DNA of 64,000 nt from Macrostomum hystrix (taxonomy: Eukaryota > Platyhelminthes > Macrostomidae): the NCBI GenBank assembly GCA_950097015.1, contig CATNEN010000009.1, forward strand, positions 64,501 through 128,500, given 5' to 3'. The notes beneath the pieces were generated by a model. The model was not told where the DNA came from and did no database searches. It saw only the letters and a list, made by a program, of their open reading frames with translations. The first letter of the stretch is position 1, and each line of letters opens with the position of its first letter. Both the position numbers and the translations under genes were made by a program. Positions 11,986-22,729 of this stretch are shown here, one piece after another.

Positions 11986-12950
11986 CAGAACAGGAGTGGC
12001 CAAGCAGGTGCGAGGTGGCAGTTCGGTGAGAGATCATATACATGATCCAGCGGGTGAGGTGTTCGTGCGCAGCCCGGCGTTCCAGGGCTCGCCTAAAGGC
12101 TCCGAAGAGCACATTGTCGAAGGCACCATCAATGTCGAGGAAAAGCGAGAGAGCAAAACCGGTACCAAGCACGGCGCGCTTCAGCTTGTCGACAATGGCA
12201 TGTAGAGCACTTTCGATGGAGCGTCCGGATCGAAGGCGTGCTGGTTGGCGGAGAGCGGGGAGTTCCTCAGCTCAACGTGAAGAGGCGCCAAAGAACTAGC
12301 CTTTCAAGCAGCTTAAGAAAGAAAGATGTTAAGCTGATGGGGCGGAAGGCTTTGGCGGAATGGTAGTCTCCCTTCCCAGGTTTGGGGATGAAGACGATGG
12401 TGGCTTCCTGCCAAGACCTGGGTACGCACCCGAGGGTGATACAGGCCTTGAACAGGTTGCAAAGGAGGCCGAGGAACCTGTCATTTTTCACCGCTTCATG
12501 TAGGAAGGCGGGGTAAATGTTGTCAGGTCCAGGCGACTTAAAAGGTGAGAAGGAATTAGCTGCGCGAGCTGTCCGTTCTCTAGTGATAATGGTGGTCGCA
12601 AGGATGTGTCCACACGGAGTGTGGTCCGGCGGGTCCTGAAGCGGCGCGGTCCGGGGGAAAGCGCTGGCGAGCATGATGTCCAGCGATTCGCCAGGATTCT
12701 CAGCAAGCCGGCCGTCCCGTCTTTTGATCACTGAGAGCTTCGACATTTTGTCAAGAGTGAGCGCTTTTACAACGCGAGAGGTTGGGCGGGCGCCCTCCAG
12801 CTCGGCGCAGTTTTCGGACTTCCTGGTGTCACGCTTAAAGTCGCGAATCGCATTCTGGTAGGCGGTCAGGTCAGCTGGGTCCTTGCTTTTCCGCGCAATC
12901 CGCTGGAGGGATTTGGCCTTGCGCCTGAGGGTTCCAAGCGCTGGGTTCCA
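11985..12950 (-). pseudogene. LINE ORF2: reverse transcriptase N-terminal half
   Basis: The minus strand carries FKSPGPDNIYPAFLHEA and RSWQEATIVFIPKPGKGDYH, then FRPISLTSFFLKLLERLV, all RT fingers blocks in 12,267-12,746. SLFLDIDGAFDNV, the first catalytic Asp block, is at about 12,110-12,150. The reading frame changes between 12,267 and 12,172. The segment ends at GHSCSV, just before the PQGG block expected next, which is found on the other strand. Confidence 0.82.
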
Positions 12951-13810
12951 TCAGGGAGCGGATTTTTCGCCTTTGCATGCTTTAAGGGGGCAAGAGGTTT
13001 CATGAGCTGTCAGGATGGTCGTACTGATTAGATCAGCTAGATCGTCCACTTCTTGACAGGTGGCAGGAACAACGGATTCTAACTGGTTGGTCTGGCGCTT
13101 CACGGATTCCGCAAAGGCCGTCCAGTCAGTATTCCGGGGGTTCGTTTTCCACAGAATACCAGGCTTGGAGTAGGAGCTTTGCAACCGGAAGCGAATGAAG
13201 CGATGGTCAGACAGAGATTCCTCTTCGTCCTGATCAGAGGGATCAGGCCCTGAGAGGCGAGGGTGGCGTCAAGGACCACCGTCCATCGCCCATTGTCAAA
13301 GGTGGGTGCCACCCGAGTTGCAGAACTCAATATTGGTGGTGCAAATGTAGGCAAGGAGATCCTCGCCTCTGCAGTTTGAAGTAACACTGCCCCAGTGGGT
13401 GTGGTGGGCGTTAATGTCGCCTGCCACCAGCAGCTCAAAGTCGCGGTCTGAGCAGTAGTCCACGAGGGAAGTGAGACTGGGCGGAACCGCAGGACCATCA
13501 CCAGGAATGTATATAGAGGCGATGATGACGGTGCGGTTCGGGAGAATGTGGTTGGTTTGGATGACACAGAGGTCTTTGTCAGAGAGGTCTGGTCTATGCC
13601 AAGCTTTGAGATCGGTAGTCGCGAACACAGCAGCCCTGGGGTTTTGGGGCATGAAAAACTGTTAAAGCCTGCAGGAATGTTCGGAATCTTACCTTTCTTC
13701 GTCCAGGGCTCCTGGAGGAGGATGATGCCCGGTTTTACGAAGTCCACCACACGCGCCAGGTTGGTCGAGGCCGCGATGCAGTGGTGCAGGTTCAGCTGCA
13801 GGAAGCTCAC
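12951..13810 (-). pseudogene. LINE ORF2: apurinic-type endonuclease
   Basis: The minus-strand frame opens with FLQLNLHHCIAAS and IILLQEPWTKKGKIPNI, the endonuclease N-terminal motifs containing the QEPW glutamate. After a frameshift near 13,650 it continues with IASIYIPGDG and LLVAGDINAHHTHWGS (catalytic GDxNAHH block, about 13,400-13,450). The region between endonuclease and RT (12,951-13,184) is also readable. Frameshifts abolish a continuous product. Confidence 0.82.
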
Positions 13811-13845
13811 CCCAGAAGGGGCGGTCCGTGCGGCTACCTGCTGGT

Positions 13846-15319
13846 CTACGGCGAGTTGTTCAGGAGAGATTCCTCGTCCTCGCCGGTGTTTTGCCTGAGC
13901 TCCATCGGTTCCTCCTGAATCGGATCCAGAGCCGTGGCCGGGGCTGCCGCAACAGCGGCGTCCGTATCCTCAGCCCGGTTTTCCGCCGGGGGTTCCGATG
14001 AGACATTGGGCCGGGTGGTGCTGCGGTGGCGTCCTCTGCTGGGGTCCGGCAGCTGTTTGGCGCGCTGAGTCAGGCCAGTGCGGATGGTGCTGCGGGCGGG
14101 TTTCCGGCCCTTACCACGTCCGCCTGTCGCTGCGGCTCTCGCGGCTTTGCCCCTGATAGGGTCCGCATCCTCGGAGTGGTCGTGACGGTCAGGAGTCTGT
14201 GTTCCAGGGCGCAGGGGCCCGGCAGAGCTCTGATTCGTCCGTTTCCGCTTTTCCGGGGGCGGCGGGCGAGTGGCGTCGGACTCGAAGCTGAAGATCTGAA
14301 TTCGAGTGAGACCTGCACTGATGTAGGACATGTCTGTGCAGCGGAGCATCCAGCTGTCCGACAGTCCTAGAATGGCCGTGAAACCATCTATACCAGATCT
14401 GGTGATGGTTTCATGAACCACGACACCGTTTGCTGGCAGATCCGGGTGGAATGCCAACAGCAGGCGGCGCAGTTCTCCGGCGTTGGTGATGGCGCTGCGA
14501 GCTGGGATCCAAACACGATGACGGTGTGTCTGGGGGCGCTCGTCCTCCCTGTAGATAAACAGGTTGCCCATTTCCGTGCCCCAGTCGAAGGTTTTCAGCA
14601 TCTCGAGGAGTTGCCGTCCGGACTGGTTGTCGGCAGGCTGGACAATGAGGGCTTGGTCCTGGATGTTGGTCTTCAGGACGTGCAGCACAGTGCCGCTCAG
14701 TGCCAGTTTGACCAGATGGGAGTCCAATCTGCGCCAAATCTGGTCGAGTTGCGCTGTCGAGAGGGGCGTCTCCTGGCCTCGGATAACCAAGGCTGGCTGC
14801 CTCTTTGCCATAGCAGCGTAAGTGCGCTTTGGCTTTGTGGTTTGGCCGGCGCCTCCCGCAACGGGCCCCCCCCCCAGCAGTCGTCGGAGTTTCCGGATGA
14901 CTGTGAGATGTTCCGCCACGAGAGGTACCGGACGCCCGAGAGGCCTGGGCGGCACTTTTCCGCACTTCCGGGTCTCCCGGACGACGCGAGGAGGCCGCAT
15001 CCTTGTTGGGTGCCGGTTCCTCCGCGATGTTCGCAGAGTTGCCGGCCCCCTCCTCGGAGGCGATGGTTGGCGCGGATTTCGCAGCCAACTGTGCTTCCTG
15101 TTTGCGCCGCCGGAATTCCTGGAAGCGGGCGAAGCTGCGGGCCTGCATGGCAGGGGAGCGTTTGCTCTTAGATCCAGCCGCTCTGGTGTTTTCCTGAGTG
15201 GCGGAGGAGCAGGATGGGTTTTGGACGCCGGTGGAACCGGTGTCGCCCTGGCGCTGGTCCTGAGGATCTGCGTCGCCGGCCGGGGTCAGCGTTTCAGCAG
15301 GGTCCTGGGATAATACCAC
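13846..15319 (-). pseudogene. LINE ORF1 (gag-like) with frameshift at a C10/G10 run
   Basis: The N-terminal part, starting at 15,319 and rich in Ser, Gln and basic residues, shifts frame at the ten-base homopolymer 14866-14875. It then continues as TYAAMAKRQPALVIRG, a central folded region and a basic, proline-rich tail ending at 13,846. No CCHC knuckles are evident. The central region may be the RRM-like domain seen in other ORF1 proteins of this type. ORF1 ends about 36 bp before the endonuclease reading frame. Confidence 0.65.
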
Positions 15320-15661
15320 CGTGGTATTTCCGCAGGGAAAATTATTGTGGTCTTTCTACTATTAAGGTATTGACCAAAAAAAAATGCAGACAACTTTGCA
15401 CTTGAGAAAAGTGCATTCCGCACATAAGTCATGCCTCAGTCATGCCTCAGTATAGGCTCTCGAGCTGTTGCATGCTTGAAACTCCGTAAAAAATAATGGA
15501 GGAAAAGCGTGGTCGAAGGGGATTGGGTGCAGCTGGTTGTTGAGCTATTATCTCTTGAACTGCGAGGAACTCACCAATAACTGAGACAAAACTAAGCTGA
15601 ATATTATCTAAATCTAAAGGCACAATTGTCTAATTGTTAATAAGGCCTATTTTTTACTGAT

Positions 15662-15667
15662 TTTATT
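15662..15667 (-). terminator. Polyadenylation signal AATAAA of the collagen gene
   Basis: AATAAA on the minus strand lies 140 bp after the collagen stop codon at 15807-15809, a normal 3'UTR length. It is the first such hexamer I see downstream. Confidence 0.55.
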
Positions 15668-15806
15668 TAGTTTACGATACGAATACAATGCGATGCAATT
15701 CGAGCCCAATTAAGACTGCAAAGATAGAATCTAAGTGACATGATAAGTCTACGACAGTGATTAGGTATGAAAATCCTCGAAAAGTTCCCAATAAGTTTTC
15801 CGTTTC

Positions 15807-18800
15807 TCAGTAGAAGCATGTGTCCCCCAGTTCGATGCCGAACTCTGTGGCAGCCACGAGCCCAAGGTCGCGAATCGGCAGCCGGGCCGGTCGAGTGTCG
15901 AAGTCTACGACGGTCTCCGCCCAGCTGCTCTTGCCGTACTGGCAGTCGTCATGCGGCACCGAGTAGCCCAGCTTGCGATTGAAGCGGCTCAGCACACGGC
16001 CAGAGTCTGTGAAGAAGCGGACGGGCTGGGTGGCACCGGACACAACTGGCATACCGCTGCAGGCGATGGTAAGCCTCTGGCTTGCCCGCACGGACCACAG
16101 CTGCAGCGCCTGAAGCTGGCTGCCTTCCACCGAGTAGCCGAACTGCGGGAGTGGCGAGCGATTTTTGAGCGTCTTTGAGCGTGCTTCTACCTTTTCTCGC
16201 CTGTGTTTATGATCATGTTTTTGTTTGTTTCAATATCTCATTACATTCAATCAAAAGCGTTATTTTTATACTTATTCGTAGCTCGTAAGGGTTTTGACAT
16301 ACGGTTTCGATTGAGGTTTAGCGCATTTTTTGTTCTCCTGATTCGCTCCAGAGCATCTCTCACCTCCTGGTTGGTGTCCGAGAACCAGGCGTGCTGGTCG
16401 GTCTTCCTGGCCAACCACTGTCTCCTGCCCGCCAACGTTTTGGCCGAGATGCAGGTCTGCTTGCTGATGCGCACGCAGCGGACCTGCACGGCATCCGAGG
16501 CGCGGCCTCCATTGGGATCGATCCAGTAATTTCCTAAATATAGCGGACGGCCATTATTGACTGGGTTGCTTCGAAGCTTACAAAAAACAAAATATCTTTC
16601 GGTACTCATGAATTCTCCAAGGCGAATACTGGACATGATTATTTAATTCATTATATTTAATTTATATGTGTCAAAGAAGACGGGAAAACTATGCAGGACT
16701 GAAGCTTAAGAAAAATCGTTCAATATAATCTGATTTTAATACATTCGACAATAGTTATACTCGTAATTTTCGTTCAAAAATGTTTTCGGAATATTTTAGA
16801 AGCCACTCAGTTTAGTTTAGCCAGTAACTCACCGTCAGGCAGCCTGGGTTGGCTGTCAAACAGGTGCCGGCAGGTAAGAGCCGGTTTATCATGGCTTCCG
16901 TCCGGCTCTCCGATCGCCTGCAGAGCGGGACAGATGAGAGCCTCATGTAGCGTCGTTTAATATAGTTTTTTTATAGTTAGAGCCTGTCTTTCCTGATTTC
17001 TGTGACTGTTGCAACTACTTAAATATTTGTACTTGTATTTTCTGAGTCTTCAAAATAAGAAACCAGAAGCATGAGTAAATAAGTTATTCGGTCAGATTTC
17101 TACAATAAGAGCGTAGGCCTGCATAAAAAGCACTTCGAATCCAAGCCAAGAATGCTCCAAGCAGCACAGCAATCAGGGTCTTACGTCGCTTCCGAAACGG
17201 GCGTCCGCAGCCTGGTCAGCAACCATTTGACCACCACCGCCGCCGCCGACCTGGATCACCCGGATTGGACCAGGCGGCCCAGGTGGACCCGACTCGCCAA
17301 CCAGTCCCACTGAGCCCGTTGGTCCGCGCTCGCCGGCCGGTCCCGGGCTGCCAGGGTAGCCAGGCGGGCCTGGCAGTCCAATAGCTCCCACAGGACCGGC
17401 ATCACCGGCAAGTCCCGCGCCACCCGGGTCGCCGCGCTTGCCTCTCGGACCTGCCAGTCCCTTGTGTCCCTTAATGCCTGGCTCGCCAGCTGGACCGGGA
17501 AATCCAGCAGCTCCTTTTTCGCCTTTCTCTCCTGGGCCTCCCTGCTGTCCCGGTTGACCCTTTGGACCTGGCTCGCCCTTTTCGCCTTTGGGTCCGTCTG
17601 GCCCCTTGTCGCCCAGCTGACCAGGCTGGCCCGGTGAGCCTTGCGGTCCTTTGTCGCCAGTCTCACCAGCAGGTCCTGGGGCACCTGGCTGGCCGGCCGG
17701 TCCGGAACCGCCACGCGGACCTTCCGGACCCTCTGGACCCTTGTCGCCCTTGTCGCCCGAAACTCCTTGGAGGCCGCGATCGCCTGTGAGGCCTGGGTAG
17801 CCCTGTAGGCCTGTCTGGCCTAGTGGACCCTGAATAAGAGACGGAGGCGATTGCGAGCTGCTGATTAATCTGTGTGTGTAATAAGTCTATCAGCATTGAA
17901 GCAGCAAAGAAATCATTTCGAAGCGTATTTGCCACAGTACCGGCTCGCCCTTGTCGCCCTTTTCTCCAGAGTCGCCTGCGCCGCCAGTTTGGCCACGCTC
18001 GCCAATCGGCCCCGGCTCGCCTTTGGCTCCTTGAGGTCCAGGCTCTCCGGCGCTGCCAGTTGGTCCCCGACGACCAGCAAGTCCTGACGGACCCGGGGCA
18101 CCGGTCTCGCCTGGCTTGCCCGGCTCTCCTTTCTGACCTGGTGTGCCGCGCTCGCCCTGGTCGCCACGCGGTCCCGTCGCCCCCTCGCGTCCCTTGGCGC
18201 CCGGGTCACCTTTTGTGCCTTGCTTTCCCGGAGGCCCCTGACGACCAGGTGAGCCTGGGCTGCCAGCTGCGCCAGGGAAGCCGCGCTCTCCGGCCTGTCC
18301 ACGGCCACCAGCGAGGCCAGCAGTGCCCGGCGTGCCGTCTCGACCCGGTTGGCCCTTGGCGCCTTGGGGCCCGCGCGGACCCTGAGCACCAGGGCTTCCT
18401 GGGCTGCCCATCGGTCCATCAGGCCCCACCTCGCCTGCAACACCGATTTCGCCAGGTTCACCCTTCTGGCCAACGGGACCCAGAGCTCCGTTCGGTCCGG
18501 GTGGTCCCTGCGAACCTGCAGGCCCGGGCTCGCCGTCGCGTCCTCTAGCACCGTCCTTGCCATCACGGCCTGGTGGGCCGCGAGGTCCCGGCTCTCCAGG
18601 TGGGCCGCGAGGTGGCGCTGCTGGTCCTGAGGCCTGTCGTCGGAAGCGAGTCACGGCGGGCACTCGATAGTCTTGGCCAGGAACTCCACGATCGCCCTGT
18701 AACACATGAAACAGCACTGGATATTTTAAAGGGTTTCTTTTAAATGGGTTTAGCCAGCGAACCTGGAGCTTGTTAATGTACCTTTAGCATATAGTACATA

Positions 18801-21565
18801 AATCACAAGTTCACATAAGAAATTTTAATCGTGATTGAAAAGCATACCTTCTCACCATCCTCGCCCGATGATCCCTTTATGCCCTTTTGACCTTTGTTGC
18901 CGGTCGCTCCCGGACTGCCCTTGGCTCCAGGAAGACCGACAGGCCCCGTAGCTCCCTGAAAATATATTCAAACATTGCAATTTGCAATCTCGTTTCACAT
19001 CTCAGCAAGCCACAGCAATTTTAATATTTGGGAACAGAGATACGAACGACTGTACCCAGTTTGTGAGAGCAGCATTTGATTGGCTTCGCTCCTGATATGC
19101 TTTTTTCTACTTTATTATTTATTATTACGAGCTCATTGAGCTCGTCGCTCTGTAGTTGTGTCATTCGAGCGAAAAAAGGACATAGACATAACAAAGTTTT
19201 AAGGCGAAAGACTACGAATATGAATAAATCTAATATTTTATGTTTATGCTTGACGATTACAAACAGGCATCCACATCAAAACCAGATGAAAAAATAAAAT
19301 AAAGAGTTATTGCTCACTGTATTGCCAGGCGGCCCTTCCTTGCCATCCGATCCGGTGGCTCCACGCGCGCCTTGATCACCTTTGTCTCCCGGCTGGCCAG
19401 GTGCTCCAGCCGGTCCCTTGTCGCCTGCCGGACCTCGCTGACCTAGTTCACCGGGAAGTCCCTGCTCGCCCTTTGGCCCGGTCTCTCCAGCCAGTCCCTG
19501 TGGCCCAGACTGGCCCTTCGGACCCGCCACTCCGCGGTCGCCAATGGCTCCAACGGGGCCCGTCAGTCCAGGGTTGCCAATCGCACCCTCTGGTCCAGGA
19601 TCGCCGCGCTTCCCTGCTGGTCCAGGAGGTCCGTTCGGACCAGGCGGGCCTTGAGGTCCTGATTCACCCGGAGAACCTGCAGCGCCGGGCTTGCCCGGCT
19701 CTCCCTGGCGGCCCAGCACACCGGCCTCGCCTGCGACACCTTCGGATCCCGTCGGACCCTGTGGACCCTGCGGCCCCTGCAAGCCGGGAGTACCGCGCTC
19801 GCCTGGCTTCCCTTCTACACCCGGTTCGCCACGTTCGCCCTGCGGCCCTGGGGCGCCGTCGGTTCCGGGCTCGCCGGCCAGGCCTGGGGGGCCCATGGAG
19901 CCGGGTAGGCCTGCGGAACCCGGCTTTCCAGGTCGTCCCGGCGCACCACGATCGCCCTTGGCCCCGGCGGAGCCCGGTGAGCCGCGGGGACCGGCGGTGC
20001 CGTCTGTACCGCGGACGCCAGGCTCACCAGCAGCACCTGGCGGTCCATCTTCGCCTCGGGAACCCACTTCTCCAGATGATCCGTCCTTGCCCTGCATGAT
20101 ACGAATTTAAGAAGATGTTTAGTTAAGCCGAAGTATTGACAAAGCATCAAATTATTAAAGTCGCGTCTCATTCGAAAAACACTAAAAATCAATGCTCTAA
20201 CCTGCGAGCCCTTGTCGCCCTTATCACCGCGGTCGCCTTTGGTTCCGGGCATTCCTGGTGTACCCGGCTGTCCGGGCGCTCCAGCGCCGCCCGTCGGACC
20301 AGGCGCGCCCGGGTAGCCGCGTGGCCCCGGACCGCCAGGAGCTCCAGGACTGCCCACCGGTCCGACCAGACCGGACGGACCCGTTGGTCCCGCGCGGCCT
20401 TTGTTGCCCTTGTCGCCTCTTTGTCCTGCTGAGCCCGACGCACCCGCCTGTCCGGCTATACCGCGTTCGCCTGGCTGTCCAGGAAGGCCGGGAGCTCCGG
20501 CTGGTCCGTCGCGCCCGGGCGGGCCAGTGTCGCCTGGCGCTCCCTTGTGTCCGTGCAGACCAGGGAAGCCAAGGGCGCCATCGAATCCGCGCGGACCAGG
20601 CGCTCCTGTTGGGCCTTCGGCGCCGCGGTCACCAGGACGGCCGGTGTCGCCGGGCTCGCCCAGCTGGCCCTTGGCACCAGGTTCGCCTTGTGCGCCGCGA
20701 ACGCCACGCTCACCCTTGGAACCATCAGGGCCAGGGGAGCCAGCGGCGCCGACGGGGCCCCTGCAGATGATTTTCAGATTGACATAATATAGGAGAAAAA
20801 CACAATACCGCAACGGCAACAGCAAAGACAAAGCAATTGTCTTACTTGATTCCCTTGTCGCCTTTCTCTCCGGTCGGACCCTCAGGTCCTCGCGGTCCCG
20901 GTGAGCCGCTAAACCCCTTCGCTCCATCGCTGCCTTTTTCTCCTTTGGGACCTCGCGGCCCGGCGTCACCCTGCGGCCCGAGGTCTCCTTTCTCCCCGCC
21001 TGGCCCTGTGTCGCCCTTCGCTCCGGTCGGCCCATGCGGTCCCGGACTGCCGGGCTGGCCAGGCCTGCCAGCCGGGCCCTGTTGGCCTGGCGGCCCTGGG
21101 TCACCGCGAGGGCCCGGTGGACCCGCCGGCCCGGCCACCACCGAGCCGGCCTGGCGGCGCTCGCGGCTCTGGGCGGCCTGCGGCTCCACAGCTGAATGAG
21201 GAAGTGAATACGTGTGAAATTATAACTGTTCATCCAACGTCCTTTGTCATCTTATGGCCTTGGCCTAGCTGGCAGGCTGGAAACTGCTTAGAGCTAGGGC
21301 GGGATCTAAGAGACTCAGCAGAATCCCAAAGAAAGTAGAAAGTAGTAAATTCAAAATACGGCTGTTAGTGGAAAGAGGATAATGTGAGAGAATACCTCAA
21401 ATTAAGCTTTTGTCTTGTTGAAATATTTAAGCTTTTATTGAAATTCAAAGAGATGGTTAAAGCACAATATATGCTTGCGGCCTCACCAACTGACAGAGCT
21501 ATCGACGGAAGCAACAGAATCAGCGCCAGCATCGGCGGGAGGCTGCGCAGGTGACGCCTCATCAT
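15807..21565 (-). CDS. Fibrillar collagen alpha chain, ten exons
   Basis: Exons in order: 21565-21487, 21191-20846, 20760-20202, 20091-19318, 18955-18848, 18696-17941, 17829-17185, 16917-16833, 16533-16364, 16142-15807. All phases agree, giving 1285 residues. A signal peptide ([19 protein letters not shown]) is followed by about 20 non-collagenous residues and then Gly-X-Y repeats from about residue 47 to 1063, roughly the classic fibrillar helix length. No VWC or TSPN N-propeptide is present. The C-propeptide (COLFI) shows [31 protein letters not shown] and the end [12 protein letters not shown]. The chain would trimerise through this domain in the ER, be secreted, and form matrix fibrils. 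Two oddities: a 21-residue break in the helix (about residues 632-652, start of exon 6), and absence of the two propeptide cysteines that normally make interchain bonds. Exon 5 is 108 nt, twice the ancestral 54-bp collagen unit. Confidence 0.93.
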
Positions 21566-22729
21566 GTAGGATGATGAAGCAGAGACTGGTTCCTTCCTTG
21601 AAAGCTTAGAATGCTTTGCTGCTGTCTGCTTCAAAGAGAGGGCAGAAGCAGCAGAGGCCAGTTTTTAGCTGGGAGCCGAATGCTGCCTCTGTGCACCGGG
21701 ATATGAGGGCGAGCGAGCGGCTGCGAGGCCCGGATCGATGATGAAGCCGGGGTAGGGGGCTGCTATGGTGAAATGGTACGCAAGGAACTTTGCACCACAT
21801 CGCCCAGCTGATGTGGCCGGGCATTTTGGGACAGGAATGCCCTATTGGCTGGGCGAGCGAAATGGCAAGCACTCGTCCTAAACTTCCCTGCATTTTCCTC
21901 TGCGAGCAAGCCACCCCTCAGAAAAAATTAGCCTGCCACCATCACCATGGAATTCTTAGACGTCAGAGTGGAGGGCAGAAGTTGATGCGCAGACGGCAGG
22001 CGGCTGGGACAAACGCAGATAGCGTACAAGCTGCGGGCCTATTCAGTCCAGCTTTGTAGCTCGGCCTATTCGTTCCTACGGGGCTGGAGAACGCTCGGGC
22101 TTGGTCCTACGCCGGTAAACTACCTAGGACTTGCTGTACTTTGCCGCTCGGTGTATGCGTCTGTTGTATGCCAAAAAACGGCAGGTTTCCTAGGACTAAT
22201 TTCCTATAATATATTCGCCCTTTGATCATTTGATCATTGATCAGGTCTTTTAAAACAAAAAGAGCTACGATAAAGAGGTGTGCTTAAATTTATCACAGAA
22301 ACGTTGTTTACCCTATATTTCTGCCCTACAGTAGGATACTGAAAATGAACGAAGCTATGAATGGTGCAAGCGTTCTATAAACCTAGCCCATCAACGATCG
22401 TTCGTTGTTGAGTTGCCCAAAAAAATTAGCAAAGAAATCTCTTTGTTTATTAGTTGACTTATCTAACTAATCCGCGAGATAAGTTAACGTGATTTTTTCC
22501 ATGGGATCCATCGCTATGTCTATGGCAAAATGCTACGAACACATTCTGGCTTATTGACTATTTCAGCCATAGACACTTTCTCGCCTTGTCCCCAAATTAA
22601 ATGCTTTCAGATAAGAGTTCTAGAAAACAATAATTTTATGCCTTAAACGAGAGTGCAAAGCGTAAAAGCAAAGAGCCATTAAATCTAAAATTGCAAAAGG
22701 AACTAGAAAACGGCCAAAGATAATTTGTG
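21566..22729. promoter_or_regulatory. Shared upstream region of divergent collagen and V-ATPase genes
   Basis: The collagen (-) and V-ATPase (+) start codons are 1.16 kb apart, head to head. I see no clear TATA box or other named element. Open frames inside it (for example 21,790-22,059) have no coding character. Confidence 0.4.

Larger units (their letters stand above)
10075..15330 (-). mobile_element. RNase-H-bearing non-LTR retrotransposon (I/R1-like group) with inverted middle
   Basis: The element reads right to left. It has an ORF1 (13846-15319), an apurinic-type endonuclease, reverse transcriptase, RNase H and a C-terminal zinc-knuckle region. The 3' end (left side, about 10075-10100) carries short AGTCA-type repeats instead of a poly(A) tail. 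The segment from about 10,880 to 11,985 is on the opposite strand relative to the rest, so RT and RNase H are each split between strands. Several frameshifts and stops make the copy dead. ORF1 followed by EN-RT-RNase H places it with I/R1/Tad-like elements; the exact clade is not decided. Confidence 0.88.

Noticed and set aside
17562-21199. Many long plus-strand frames rich in Pro and Arg, including one with apparent GPxGPx runs
   Set aside because: These are the antisense shadow of the collagen Gly-X-Y exons; the complement of GGN CCN codons also reads as proline/glycine-rich peptides.
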